Shown here: positions 29,254 through 38,683 of the stretch, one piece after another
Layout of the letters: each line of letters begins with the position of its first letter
How positions within the stretch are numbered: position 1 is the first letter of the stretch
NCBI GenBank assembly: GCA_963773605.1
Contig: CAVZBT010000012.1
Span: forward strand, 1,116,001-1,180,000
Direction: 5' to 3'
Origin: CAVZBT01 sp963773605
Lineage (GTDB): Bacteria > Acidobacteriota > UBA6911
Length of the DNA stretch: 64,000 nt
The notes under the pieces: generated by a model
What the model was told of the DNA's origin: nothing
Seen by the model: only the letters and a program-made list of their open reading frames with translations
The model's database searches: none
Position numbers and translations under genes: made by a program

Positions 29254-29583
29254 TCACACGGTATCGAGGAGTGTCGTGACAGCCGATGACAAACGCCGCC
29301 ACTGGGCTCCTTCGCGCTCGAGCTGACGGCGGCCCGCGCGGGTCAGCGAATAGTACTTGGCCCGACGACCGGCGGCGGTCTCGCCCCACTTTGCGACCAT
29401 CCAGCCGTGGTGTTCGAGGCGATGGAGCGCTGGATAAAGCGCCCCAGGACGGACCTGGAGCACATCGCCTGTGATCTGCTGGATTCGGAGGGTGATGCCC
29501 CAGCCATGCATCGGCTCGAGCGCGAGCGTTTTCAGGATCAGCAGGTCCAGCGTGCCCTGTAGCAGCTCCGTTGGTTTGCCCAT
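29254..29583 (-). CDS. PadR-family transcriptional regulator
   Basis: A 109-residue winged-helix regulator: LLQGTLDLLILKTLALEPMHGWGI, IQQITGDVLQVRPGALYPALHRLE, GWMVAKWGE, GRRAKYYSLTRAGRRQL are textbook PadR motifs, with a short C-terminal dimerisation helix. It pairs with the ADOP permease five bases downstream, the usual acidobacterial arrangement, and probably represses both genes. Two palindromes upstream of its start are candidate operators. Confidence 0.93.
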   Translation of the reverse strand: MGKPTELLQGTLDLLILKTLALEPMHGWGITLRIQQITGDVLQVRPGALYPALHRLEHHGWMVAKWGETAAGRRAKYYSLTRAGRRQLEREGAQWRRLSSAVTTLLDTV

Positions 29584-29638
29584 GTGAAACAGGTCTCAAA
29601 GTCTCCAGCGGCGAGCCCCGACCAAGGACGAGCTCGCT

Positions 29639-29688
29639 GAGGAGAGCTCTCCTCTCAACGTCCGAGAGTATATAGCTCGTATACTCTC
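29639..29688. promoter_or_regulatory. Two palindromes upstream of padR, candidate operators
   Basis: 29639-29654 is a perfect 16-base palindrome GAGGAGAGCTCTCCTC. Ten bases further, 29664-29672 GAGAGTATA and 29680-29688 TATACTCTC form a perfect 9-base inverted repeat around a 7-base spacer. Both lie 55-105 bases upstream of the PadR start, where a promoter is expected. PadR proteins bind inverted repeats and often regulate themselves, so autoregulation is a reasonable inference. Confidence 0.55.
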
Positions 29689-29810
29689 AATCGTCAAGAG
29701 AAACGATCCTTGAGGGGAATCGGATATCTATGTAATCGGTGCGAACGGGGCGCTCCCCGGCGCATGACAACGGACTCTGCTGACGCCAATTGGCCATCCT
29801 GATCTCAGGA

Positions 29811-29867
29811 CGGCCCAGTCGGCGCCCAGGCGCCGACCCCAAAGCGGCGTCGAGCCGCCGCACTCCA
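29811..29867 (-). repeat. Dispersed palindromic repeat, copy near 29.8 kb
   Basis: Contains AAAGCGGCGTCGAGCCGCCG followed by CACTCC (29841-29867), the reverse complement of the repeat core at 38684 and 48390. Its left part (GGCGCCCAGGCGCCGACCCC) matches the copy at 61820. GCGGCG and CGCCGC arms can form a hairpin. It sits in the 367-base spacer between PadR and the second TonB receptor. Confidence 0.7.
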
Positions 29868-29898
29868 AATTATGGAGCGGTGCCTCGGCACCCCCGCC

Positions 29899-29946
29899 TC
29901 AGGCATTGAGGAAGATCTTCCGCTTGTACATCCAGTAGAGGGGCGC
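29899..29946 (-). pseudogene. Short C-terminal remnant of an HGSNAT-type acyltransferase
   Basis: Reading the minus strand from 29946, the last codons before TGA at 29899-29901 give LYWMYKRKIFLNA, which looks like the conserved tail of heparan-alpha-glucosaminide N-acetyltransferase-like membrane proteins. No start or upstream part remains; the frame runs directly into the end of the TonB receptor gene. Only about 13 residues match, so chance cannot be excluded. It aligns well with the tail of the acyltransferase at 41.9-43.1 kb (LMYHFKWF). Confidence 0.4.
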
Positions 29947-29950
29947 GGGA

Positions 29951-32900
29951 CTAGAATGCGAGGCGGCCGCGGAACTCGACCATACGCGGCCCGGCTCTTT
30001 CTCCCGAGTACAAGCCGTGCGTTTCGCTGATCACACCGGCCTCTCCCGGAACCGAAATGTTGGCCGCGGGGGCAAAAAAATTCGGATGGTTGAAGATGTT
30101 GGAAATGAGCGTCATGAAATCAAAGTGCACTCTCTCGCTAATGCGGAAGCGCTTCGAGAGCGTCAGGTTATGTACGTGCAGGCCGGGGCCTTCCAGCACA
30201 TTGGCGCCGCTGTTGCCAAACCGCCCCGCCGGTGGAACTGCGAAGCAGTTCGGGTCGAACCAATGGTCGACCGTCCGCTCGCCCGGCGGCAGGTTGCCGT
30301 TGCAGACCCGGTCGGGAAAGCCGCCGAAAGTATTCGTGTTGGATGGATCCGCGCCTGAAAAACTTGGCGAAAAGTACTGGCCGGTCTGCAGGTATGCCAC
30401 CCAGACAGCGCGCCACCCGCCGATTACCTGGTCTACGGCGCCGGGTGCGTTGCTCATGAAGCGGCGGCCGCTGCCGAAAGGCAGTTCCCAGATCGTGTTG
30501 AACACCACCCGGTGCTTGGCGAAGAAATCGCGGTTCCAGAGCCTGGGGCCGTACGGATCCTGAAGGTTGAGAGTAGTTGTTCATGCCATGCGCCCAAGTC
30601 CAGTGATTGTCGAACATCACCTGGCCTACGCGCCGGTTGACTTCGAAGCTGAACGAGTCGTAATTCGCACTGCCGTCCGTCCGGTATTCGGTCGTCCCGA
30701 CAAACTGGGGATAGGGCCGGCGACTGCTGGAGAACGGGATCAGACTCGCCTGCGGCTTATTGGTTGAAATACTGTAGTTCATCCCCCGATTGCGCGAGCC
30801 GATGTAGGACAGTCTGAATCCCATGTCGCGCAGCTGTCGTTCCAGGCTCACGTTGAATTGGTGAATGGACCCGTTCTTCGTCTGTATTGGAATAGCGGTG
30901 ACTCTCTGAGAGGGGACGTCCGGAGACACGCCGGCAGAGGGGAACGGGTTGGGCATCTGGAAGAGCGGCACGCCATTGTCGATCTCGTTGAAGTACGTTT
31001 CCGTAACGGCGAAGGGACCACCGCTCAGGACCCGGTTGTACTTGCCATGGAACTCGTTGAACATCCCGTAGCCGCCGCGGACGACCATCTTGTCGCTGAG
31101 CCGGTACGCCACGCCGATGCGCGGGACGAAATTCCGCTCGTCGGGCTTGGGCACAACCTCTCCGGCCACGACTTTGATGCTCGAAGGATAGTTGGGGCTG
31201 ACTTTCGACATCGCGTCCGGGGCGACAACCAGGTTTCCGGTCTTGGGATCCCAGTTGAACATCAAGCCGTCGCTGTAGGTCTTCTCACTGAACCGGTCCC
31301 ACCGAAGTCCGTAATCCACGGTCAGCTTGGGGGTCACCTTGAAAGTGTCCGTGATGAACAAACCGAGTTCCTTGGATGTGATTTTCCTGTCCACCAACGG
31401 GTTCAGGCGCGTGCTGCTGAGCGGCACCCCCAGCAGGAAGTCGGCATAGGCATCATTGGTGAAACTGCCGTCGAACTCGAAGCTCCCGAAGTTCTCGTTG
31501 GGCACCGTTCCCAAGAAACGGCCGTAGGTCCGGAGTTCTCCGCCGAACTTGAGCACATGCCGGCCGAACGCCCAGCTGATGTTGTCCGCGAAGTTGAAAT
31601 TCTGGTCGTAGAGAGTCAGGCCGCCGGGCTGGACCTCGACGGTGTCGTACCCGCTGATATTGAATACGGGAGATCCACCGGGGTTGTCCACATTCGCCTG
31701 GTTGACGCCTTGCAGCCCAAGGTTCTTGACAATATCCGCCCCCGAACCTGGCTGGAAACCATCCACCAGTTTGTTGTCATAGTTTGCGTCCCGGTTCCCG
31801 CCCGTGGAAAAGGTGTTGATGAACCTGGGCGAGAAGACGTGCGTGTCGGTGGCGACCCAGGAGTAGTTCGGGCGCAGCTGTGTCGATTGGGTTATGGGGT
31901 AGGCACCCGCAAGAACGTACTTGGGGAAATACGTCTGGATCCGTCCGTAAAGCGAGTTCTTCTCGCTCACCTTGTGGTCGATGCGAAACGAAAAGACGTC
32001 CGCATAGAACTGGTCGTCGGGATAGCGGTGGACAAACCCGTAGTTGTTCACCAGGTCGTTCGGGCCGCCCCGATTCGGCAGGGGAAAGAAATAGTCCTGC
32101 GTCTTCTTCGCAAGACCGGAGATCCGGCTGGCGGGAATGATATTGTTCGTGAAGGGCTCGCCGGTAAGGGGATCGTTCACGATGACAGGGTCATCCAGCG
32201 ATAGCAGCTGAGAGAAATCGCCGTTCCGCATCTTCTCGGTGGGCACCGAAATAAGATAGAAGGAGTGTCCCGGAACCCGTTCCCCGTTCCACAGAAAATA
32301 GAAGAACGTCTTGTTCTTGACGATCGGACCCGAGGCGCTGACGTTGAAAGTATGGTAAATGACCTTGGTTTTCTCCTCCTCGAAGAAGTTGCGCGTGCCC
32401 AAGGCCGAGTTCCGATGGTAATACGACGCTTCGCCGTGGAAGTCGTTGGCGCCCCCTTTGGTGATCGTGTCAAAGTAGCCCACCCGCGCATATTCCGCGG
32501 TGTTGTTCACAAAGACCGCCTTGACTTCGGTGACCGCTTCCATATTGACAGTCTGACTGTTGAGCGTCTCCTCTTTGACCCCGTCCTGGGCCATGTGCAC
32601 CTGCGCGCCGCCCTGACCGGCGAAGGTGGGGGCACCCCAGTCACCGGGCTGCCGTTGGACGTCCGGGAGAATGGACAAAATCGCATACGTCCCTGAGAAG
32701 GCGTTGCCCGGAGCCGGCAGATCCGCGTAATTCTTGGCCGCGTTGAAATCGGCCCCTATCGTGGCCTGCTCGGTCTGGATGGCCGCGTTGGCAGCGCTGA
32801 CGATCACTTCCGTGGTCACCTCGCCCACCTGGAGAACGATATCCACGCGCTTCACCTGGTTGCCCTGCAGGAGGACTTCGTCGACGACGAACTTCTTGAA

Positions 32901-33176
32901 GCCCGCCAGGGCGGCCGTCACCTGGTAGTTGCCGGATTTCAGCGCCGGCATTTCATAGTTGCCCTGCTCGTCGGTCGTTACGGTTCTGGCCACGATGTTG
33001 GTGAGAACTTCACGGGCCGTAATGGTGACGCCGGGGACAATGCCGCCGGTGCTGTCGGTGGCCGTGCCCCGGATTGTCGATAATCCTTCCTGCCCATGAA
33101 GGGTTGTGCAAATCACGAGGCATAGCGCAACGACTGCGCCACTCGCGGCGCAGAATCTGGCATGTGGCTTTGTCAC
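29951..33176 (-). CDS. TonB-dependent receptor with carboxypeptidase-regulatory-like domain, one frameshift
   Basis: An outer-membrane receptor of about 1074 residues after correcting one base. GTG 33176 is preceded by GGAGGA and opens a signal peptide ending TTLHGQEG; an open frame extends 14 codons further up but lacks that site. The regulatory-like domain (STIRGTATDSTGGIVPGVTI, GNYEMPALKSGNYQV), plug (AQDGVKEETLNSQTVN, VKAVFVNNTAEYARVGYFD) and barrel follow. The frame changes at about 30575-30580, after HWTWAHGMNNYS, and resumes as NLQDPYGPRLWNRDF, ending FRGRLAF; one extra base explains it. The 36% of reading frame read through beyond the break in the first frame is low-complexity nonsense. 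Ligand unknown. Confidence 0.87.
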
Positions 33177-33442
33177 GGGATTTCCTCCGCTGACATTCTG
33201 CAATCTGGAGAGTTCCAACTTGCGCCGAGTCTAAGTCCAGTAGACCGGGGCCGTCAAGCATCTTGTCCGCGGCAGCCGTCCGACCGCAATCCCACGCGCG
33301 GCGGGGCTTTGCCTTCGGCAGGGGAAACAAGCCGGCGATCGTATATGGCGCCAACAAACAGACGTCTGGGGGGCGGAGCCCTACATCCGAAGTTGGCGGT
33401 GGGCGTCCACGCCGTCGTACGGTGGATCTACACCGGCCCGCT

Positions 33443-34324
33443 TCAGGCGCGGCCGGTCCCCGGGGGCTTGCGCCGCAGGATGCGTTCGGCGGCAATCCGG
33501 TGCGGGTTGTCGATGAGGTTCCCATCGATGGTGGACAGGGCGCGACCGCGCTCCTCCGCGCGGTCGAGTTCTTCCAGGACCTTCTCGGCCCAGGCGATGT
33601 CCTCGGCGCGGACCCCGAAGACGTCGTGAATGACCTCGATCTGACCGGGGCGGAGCGCGCTCTTGCCCGCGAAACCGAGGCGCCGCGCATGCACCGACTC
33701 GTCGCGCAACTGCCCGGCGTTGCGGAGGTCGAAACAGGGAGCATCGAGGGCGTCTATGCCCGCGGCCCGCGCGGCCGTCACGATCATCTGCAGGGCAAAG
33801 GCGAGTTCGGAGCGGTCCGGGCCCGGCCGGCAACCGACATCGGCCACGTAATCGGCCGAACCGAAGATCAGCGATGCCATTCTCGGACTGGAGCGCGCGA
33901 TCTCGGCCGCGTGCAGGACCCCGGCCGCGGATTCGATCATCGCGTGCAGCCGCAGGCTCCCCTCCGGTATGCCGTACGCGATCTCAAGCTCCAGCAACGC
34001 CGTGTCGGCCTCCTGGAGCTGCCCGGCGCGCTCCACCTTCGGCAGGCAGATGCCGTGCGGGCGCGACGGCACCACGGCGGCAAGGTCCTGTACGCCGACG
34101 GCGGTCAGCATCGAGTTGATCCGCACCACCACTTCCGCACCCCCGAACGCAATCGTGTCGAGGGCTCCCTTGACGTTTGCGCGCGCGGCGTCCTTCCGCG
34201 ACCGCGCGACGCCGTCTTCCAGGTTCAACAAGAGCATGTCCGCACCGGAGGAGGCGGCGCGCTGCAGCATCTTTTCGCTGTCCCCCGGCACGTACAAGGC
34301 GCTGCGACGCAACCACTCCGCCAT
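33443..34324 (-). CDS. HpcH/HpaI aldolase / CitE-like CoA-ester lyase
   Basis: A 293-residue TIM-barrel lyase: RRSALYVPGDSEKMLQRAAS, LLLNLEDGVARSRKDAAR, VVRINSM, ICLPKVERAGQL, LHAMIESAAGVLHAAEIA and LIFGSADYVADVG are characteristic of the citrate lyase beta/malyl-CoA lyase group. Arg and Glu residues for acyl-CoA and Mg2+ binding are in place. Candidate substrates are citramalyl-, malyl- or similar CoA esters. No citrate lyase alpha or gamma subunit is adjacent, which supports a stand-alone CoA lyase. It is divergent from the kinase-like gene at 34499. Confidence 0.85.
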   Translation of the reverse strand: MAEWLRRSALYVPGDSEKMLQRAASSGADMLLLNLEDGVARSRKDAARANVKGALDTIAFGGAEVVVRINSMLTAVGVQDLAAVVPSRPHGICLPKVERAGQLQEADTALLELEIAYGIPEGSLRLHAMIESAAGVLHAAEIARSSPRMASLIFGSADYVADVGCRPGPDRSELAFALQMIVTAARAAGIDALDAPCFDLRNAGQLRDESVHARRLGFAGKSALRPGQIEVIHDVFGVRAEDIAWAEKVLEELDRAEERGRALSTIDGNLIDNPHRIAAERILRRKPPGTGRA

Positions 34325-34498
34325 AGGACCCCCGTTTCTCGGCCAGGCCTCGCCCGGCCCGCCGCTCATGCTACCACACGGCCGGCCGCCCCCCCTGGAA
34401 GTGCACCGCCGGCCCAAGAGCCCTCCGAGGTGTTGTCGAAGCGCGGGCGATGTGGTAAACAACCGCTCGGGGACGGCAACAGAGCGCCGGCGAACGGA

Positions 34499-35485
34499 TT
34501 GTCGATAATCACGATTTCGGAACAGCACGGGACTCGCGGCGATTTGGTCGCGCGAGAAGTCGCCCATCAGCTCGGCTTCACCCTGGTCACGCCCGCCAAG
34601 ATCGATGAAATCATCCGCGAGAAATACCGGCTCGACTACTCCCTGTCGGGACAGCTCTCCGGCGCCCCGACCGACAATCGGACGAGCAAGGTCTTTGCCA
34701 ATCTGATCGGGGCCATCCTGACCGATATGTCCGTACTGAACGACCTGGTCGTGCTGGAGGGGGGAGGCCAGTTCATCTTCGGGGCCTTCCCAAACGCGCT
34801 CCGCATCCGGGTGATCGCCACCCGGGAGGTGCGCGCCCACAACGTCATGCAGGATTCCGGAGCGTCGTTCGAGGACGCGCTGGCGGAATTGGACGAGCAC
34901 GACCGCAGGCATACCCGTTTTCTGCGGTCCAGTTTCCGACGCCCGTCGGACCCTCCCGAACGTTACGATCTCGTCATCAACGCCGGCGCGCTGGACGTGT
35001 CGAAGGCGGTCGAGCTCACGCTCCTGGCGGCCAAATTGAAGAGCCTGACCGACTACGGGATGGTGTCGAGCGAGACCGTCGAACGCGCCCGCCTCCGCAA
35101 CCAGATCCGGCTGCTGCGCGCGCTGACGCGGCTCTCGATCGAAAACTCCCAGAGCCTCACGCAGTTCGCCCACCCGAGCGAACTCGTGTTTGCGCGTCTG
35201 CTCGATTTCTACGGCATCCGGTGGCAATACGAGCCGCGCACGTTCCCGCTCAGGCATGACGCGGGCGGCAATATCGTCGAGGCGTTTTCGCCGGACTTCT
35301 ACCTCCCCGACAGCGATCTGTATGTCGAGCTGACCACGATGAAACAGTCGCTGGTCACCAAGAAGAACCGGAAGGTGCGGCTCCTGCGGGAGCTTTACCC
35401 CGATATCAAGATACGGCTGCTGTACCAGAAGGATTTTGAGGACCTGATTTTCAAGTACACGGCAAGGGAGTCCACCACCCAGTGA
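34499..35485 (+). CDS. Cytidylate-kinase-like domain fused to a PD-(D/E)XK-like C-terminal domain
   Basis: About 328 residues. The N-terminal two-thirds resembles the cytidylate-kinase-like family (SIITISEQHGTRGDLVAREV, AHQLGFTLVTPAKIDEII, LVVLEGGGQFIFG, RIRVIATREVRAHNVM), but a normal GKS/T P-loop is absent. The last 90 residues look like a restriction-endonuclease fold: HPSELVFARLLDFYGIRWQY, then SPDFYLPDSDLYVELTTMK and a basic KNRKVRLLRELYP. Asp, Glu and Lys occupy PD-(D/E)XK-like positions although the spacing E-L-T-T-M-K is atypical. The start is uncertain; TTG 34499 begins the conserved SIITIS strand. The stop overlaps hpt by four bases, so the pair is translationally coupled. The function is unknown, with nucleotide salvage or RNA/DNA sensing possible. 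Confidence 0.6.
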   Translation: MSIITISEQHGTRGDLVAREVAHQLGFTLVTPAKIDEIIREKYRLDYSLSGQLSGAPTDNRTSKVFANLIGAILTDMSVLNDLVVLEGGGQFIFGAFPNALRIRVIATREVRAHNVMQDSGASFEDALAELDEHDRRHTRFLRSSFRRPSDPPERYDLVINAGALDVSKAVELTLLAAKLKSLTDYGMVSSETVERARLRNQIRLLRALTRLSIENSQSLTQFAHPSELVFARLLDFYGIRWQYEPRTFPLRHDAGGNIVEAFSPDFYLPDSDLYVELTTMKQSLVTKKNRKVRLLRELYPDIKIRLLYQKDFEDLIFKYTARESTTQ

Positions 35486-36036
35486 CCGGCGGAATCGAAG
35501 ACGATCTGGAACGGGTGCTGTTCACCCGCGAGCAAATCGAGCGCAGAATCCAGGAACTCGCCGACGAGGTCGCGCGCGACTACGAGGGACGCGAGCTGAT
35601 GCTGGTCGGGGTGCTCAAGGGCGCGGTCTTCTTTCTGACCTATCTCGCGCACGCCCTGAAGATTCCGGTGCGGGTCGACTTTCTCGGCATCGCCAGCTTT
35701 TCGCCGGGGCGGGCCCTGCCGGGCGTGGTCCGCATCGCCAAAGACCTCGACCAGGACATTCACGGGCTCGATGTGCTGGTGGTCGAAGACATCGTCGACA
35801 CGGGCCTGACGCTCCGTTATCTCCTGGGCGTGCTCTCGGGACGGCAGCCTAACAGCCTCGCCGTCTGCACGTTTCTCGACAAATCGACGCGGAGGCTGGT
35901 CGAGATACCGGTCAAGTACCGCTGTTTCGAAATACCGGACAGGTTCGTGGTGGGGTTCGGCCTGGACTACAACCAGCGCTACCGCAACCTGCGCTCGGTG
36001 GGGATCCTCAAGAGCCACATCTACCAGGGCAAGTAG
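35482..36036 (+). CDS. hpt: Hypoxanthine phosphoribosyltransferase
   Basis: A 184-residue purine-salvage enzyme that converts hypoxanthine or guanine plus PRPP into IMP or GMP. It shows LFTREQIERRIQELADEVARDY, LMLVGVLKGAVFFLTYLA and the PRPP-binding loop VLVVEDIVDTGLTLRYLL, and ends with the family-typical FVVGFGLDYNQRYRNL. The GTG start overlaps the stop of the upstream kinase-like gene (GTGA). The segment after SFSPGRALPG differs from E. coli Hpt in the flexible loop, which is common. Confidence 0.92.
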   Translation: MTGGIEDDLERVLFTREQIERRIQELADEVARDYEGRELMLVGVLKGAVFFLTYLAHALKIPVRVDFLGIASFSPGRALPGVVRIAKDLDQDIHGLDVLVVEDIVDTGLTLRYLLGVLSGRQPNSLAVCTFLDKSTRRLVEIPVKYRCFEIPDRFVVGFGLDYNQRYRNLRSVGILKSHIYQGK

Positions 36037-36046
36037 GGCCGTCCCG

Positions 36047-37507
36047 TCACCGGGCTTCGCGCACAAAGACGCTGAAACCGGTCATCTGGCGCTGGACCCA
36101 GGCCCGGTTGCCGGCCGCGGCCGGCCGGAACCCACGGCAAGGATCGGGGGTCATCCCGTTGAAGCAGACCACCACCCGCCGGCGGGTTCCGCCCGCAACC
36201 AGCCCGCCCGGGCCCGGATCGAGGTCTGCCGACCGGAACCTCGCCAGGGCCGGCACGTGGAACTCGAGCAGCGGGGAGACCGCGGGGGCGCTGAGTTCGT
36301 CCCCCTCCTGCAGCGTCTCCTGCAGATACTGCGCCGTTCCGGCCCAGTCTGCCGGGACCTTGCGCCAGTGCAGCGGCGCAATGACGAGCGACATCAGTAT
36401 GAGGGCCGCGGCATAGACCTGCGCGGGGGAGCTGAGCCGGTAGGGGAACTCGTCCAGGAGGGTGAGACGCTCGCCCACGTGGCCCAGCCCGTATCCCGTG
36501 AGAAGCAGCAGGGGGGGCGTGAGCACGACCAGCTGTCGCGTCGCGAAGAAATAGCCTGTCCACAGGTCGAGCACCCACGCGGCGGGGAGGCCGGCCACCG
36601 CCCAGGTCAACAGCCATTGCAGCGCACCGTGCCGGCGATGCCGTCTCAGCGCGTGGATCCCCGTGGCGACCCCGACCAAGACGAGGGCGGCCGCGGGGAA
36701 ACTGTCGTCGCCAATCCCCTTCAGGGCCACCAGCAGCACGCGCGGAGTCAGGAGCTCGCGCGCCGCCACGACCTCGGGTTTCACCCAGGAAAACCACAGC
36801 CACGGCACGTACAAGGCAAAGGCCAGCAGGACCGCCGCCGCATAGGCGAGCAGCTGCGTCGCACGTGGCGCGCCCAGGTCCGGCAAACCATCGTCGCCCA
36901 CAGCCGCGGCGATCTCCCGCCTTCCCCTCCCGGTCAGCGAGGTTACCAGGAGGCCCGCCGCCTGCGAGAGAAGCACCACTATGCCGAGAATGCTCGTGTA
37001 CAGCAGGAGCGACTGAACCACGCACAGCAGGACCCACAGGGAGGCCCGGCTCTTCCCCGCCCTGTCCGAGAGAATCCGGAACAGCAGGTCGTAGGACGCG
37101 AGCGTCAGAAAAACCAGCAGGGCATACGGGCGGCCTTCCTGGCTGTAGTGCTGGTGGAGCGGGTAGAACGCGAAGAGCGCCGTCGCATAGACCGCCACCC
37201 GCTCCCCGAAGAGCGTGCGCCCGATGCGATAGAACAGCCACAACGAGAGCGTGCCCAGAATAGCCGCGTGCAGGCGCAACGCCCAGGCCGCCTCACCGAA
37301 CAGGACAACGAACCCCTTCTGGATGAAGTAGTCCAGAGGGGCGGGCAGTGCCATGCCCCTCCTCAGATTTTCGAGCAGGCCCGCAACCGAATCGGTGCGC
37401 AGGGTGAGCGCCTGCATCAATTCGTCGGTCCAGAGCTGCCGCCTTCCGAGAAACACAGCCCGGAAGGTAAGTCCCAGGGCCAGGATCACACCGAGGGTTT
37501 TTTTCAT
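36047..37507 (-). CDS. GT39/ArnT-like membrane glycosyltransferase
   Basis: A 486-residue integral membrane protein with about 10-12 helices. WTDELMQALTLRTDS in the first periplasmic loop carries the acidic pair typical of dolichyl-phosphate-mannose or ArnT-like transferases (here Asp-Glu), followed by LHAAILGTLSLWLFYRIGRTLFGERVA and FYPLHQHYSQEGRPYALLVF. The C-terminal soluble region (WAGTAQYLQETLQEGDEL) follows the last helix. It is expected to use an undecaprenyl-phosphate-linked sugar for envelope glycans or proteins. ATG 37507 starts directly with the first helix. The hpt gene converges on it with 10 bases between. Confidence 0.82.
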   Translation of the reverse strand: MKKTLGVILALGLTFRAVFLGRRQLWTDELMQALTLRTDSVAGLLENLRRGMALPAPLDYFIQKGFVVLFGEAAWALRLHAAILGTLSLWLFYRIGRTLFGERVAVYATALFAFYPLHQHYSQEGRPYALLVFLTLASYDLLFRILSDRAGKSRASLWVLLCVVQSLLLYTSILGIVVLLSQAAGLLVTSLTGRGRREIAAAVGDDGLPDLGAPRATQLLAYAAAVLLAFALYVPWLWFSWVKPEVVAARELLTPRVLLVALKGIGDDSFPAAALVLVGVATGIHALRRHRRHGALQWLLTWAVAGLPAAWVLDLWTGYFFATRQLVVLTPPLLLLTGYGLGHVGERLTLLDEFPYRLSSPAQVYAAALILMSLVIAPLHWRKVPADWAGTAQYLQETLQEGDELSAPAVSPLLEFHVPALARFRSADLDPGPGGLVAGGTRRRVVVCFNGMTPDPCRGFRPAAAGNRAWVQRQMTGFSVFVREAR

Positions 37508-37535
37508 CGCGTAATCCGCACGGCGCTCCGGCCGG

Positions 37536-38045
37536 TCAGGTTGCACTGATCTCGACGGTGTCGATGCGCACACCAGGCTGATGGGCACGGGCGGGATCGC
37601 GCGGCGGGATCGACATGAGGACATCCAGCCCCGAGGTGACTTTGCCGAAAACCGCGTGCTTCCCGTCCAGCCAGGGGGTGGGGACATGCGTAATGAAGAA
37701 CTGGGAGCCGTTGGTGTTCGGCCCCGCATTCGCCATGCTGAGGATGCCCGGAGCATCATGCCTGAGCTCCCGGTGGAACTCGTCGGCAAATCGATACCCG
37801 GGCCCCCCACGCCCCGTCCCGGTCGGATCCCCGGACTGCGCCATGAAATCGGCGATCACCCGATGAAACGTCACGCCGTCGTAAAAGCCCTCGTGGGCCA
37901 GAAATACGAAGTTGTTCACCGTCTGCGGGACTTTGTCGGCATACAGCTGGATGACGATGTCCCCCTTTTCGGTCTTCAGGGTTGCCTGGTAGGTCTTCTT
38001 CGAATCGAGGACCATCTGGGGAGGAGCGCTCCACTGCTTTTCCAT
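37536..38045 (-). CDS. Cyclophilin-type peptidylprolyl isomerase
   Basis: A 169-residue cytoplasmic cyclophilin without signal peptide. Active-site motifs: GVTFHRVIADFMAQSGDPTGTGRGGPG, NTNGSQFFI and LDGKHAVFGKV, with the catalytic Arg in FHRV and the substrate-binding residues FMAQ and SQFFIT intact. The ATG follows GGAAGG closely. It precedes the GT39 gene on the same strand by 28 bases and may share its transcript. Confidence 0.93.
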   Translation of the reverse strand: MEKQWSAPPQMVLDSKKTYQATLKTEKGDIVIQLYADKVPQTVNNFVFLAHEGFYDGVTFHRVIADFMAQSGDPTGTGRGGPGYRFADEFHRELRHDAPGILSMANAGPNTNGSQFFITHVPTPWLDGKHAVFGKVTSGLDVLMSIPPRDPARAHQPGVRIDTVEISAT

Positions 38046-38169
38046 GACCTTCCTTTCTACCCCCGGGAGCGTATGTGGGCCCCCGGGCATGAGAACAGAC
38101 CGAAAAGGTATTCTGTTCCGAAGGACATTGCAAGCGGCTCCGCGCCGGCCGGGGCGCGGATGCGAGAGC

Positions 38170-38631
38170 TCAGACGACCAGGACGAGGTACAGGTGGTAC
38201 AGGGAGACCCCAAGGTAACACCAGAGGCACAACCGGGCGGCGTACCTGGCCATGACCCACTCGTTGTGCAAAACGATGATGGCCAGCGGGAAAGCCGTCA
38301 TGGCCGCTTTCAGACTGAAGAACGTCCACAGACCCCCGTGGTAGATGGCAAAATCCATCAGCGGGTTAGCCTCGCGGCTCTTCCCCTGGACGATCTGCAT
38401 CCCCGTGAGCAGGGCATCGGCCAGCGAGAGAATCAGGACCGAAAGCGCTATGCCCCACGTGCGCGCGTCGTAGCAGTCGACGTATCCCCTGTCATGCTTG
38501 CGCCTGCCGCTGCTGCGCCGCCTGCGCTGCCCCGAGAACTCCGGCGGGAACGACGCCGGCTTGCGCCGGTCCGCGCACGATCTTCTTTCCACAAAACGGG
38601 AATCGGGATTCCCGGGGGTACGGGACATCAT
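38170..38631 (-). CDS. DUF5658-like small membrane protein
   Basis: A 153-residue protein: a basic, Arg/Lys-rich cytoplasmic head (RRSCADRRKPA, RRRRSSGRRKHDRG) followed by three or four membrane helices (TWGIALSVLILSLADALLTGMQI, LWTFFSLKAAMTAFPLAIIVL, LCLWCYLGVSLYHLYLVLVV). The helix pattern with DALLTG and EANPLMDF matches DUF5658. The start may be 38631 or 38628 (two adjacent Met codons). Function unknown. It is separated from cyclophilin by about 125 bases. Confidence 0.75.
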   Translation of the reverse strand: MMSRTPGNPDSRFVERRSCADRRKPASFPPEFSGQRRRRSSGRRKHDRGYVDCYDARTWGIALSVLILSLADALLTGMQIVQGKSREANPLMDFAIYHGGLWTFFSLKAAMTAFPLAIIVLHNEWVMARYAARLCLWCYLGVSLYHLYLVLVV

Positions 38632-38683
38632 AGAGATACCATATCGGCCGATGCGCTCCGCAGCTGTCCCCGAAATGTCATCT

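Noticed and set aside
29951..30575. Treating the tail of TonB receptor 2 as a separate 185-codon gene
   Set aside because: The sequence continues the barrel of the upstream frame and ends with a normal terminal strand; a one-base shift explains the split better.
33263..34498. Upstream extension of the kinase-like frame to 740 codons
   Set aside because: The first 410 codons are antisense to the CitE-like lyase and lack any conserved motif; the real protein begins near SIITIS.
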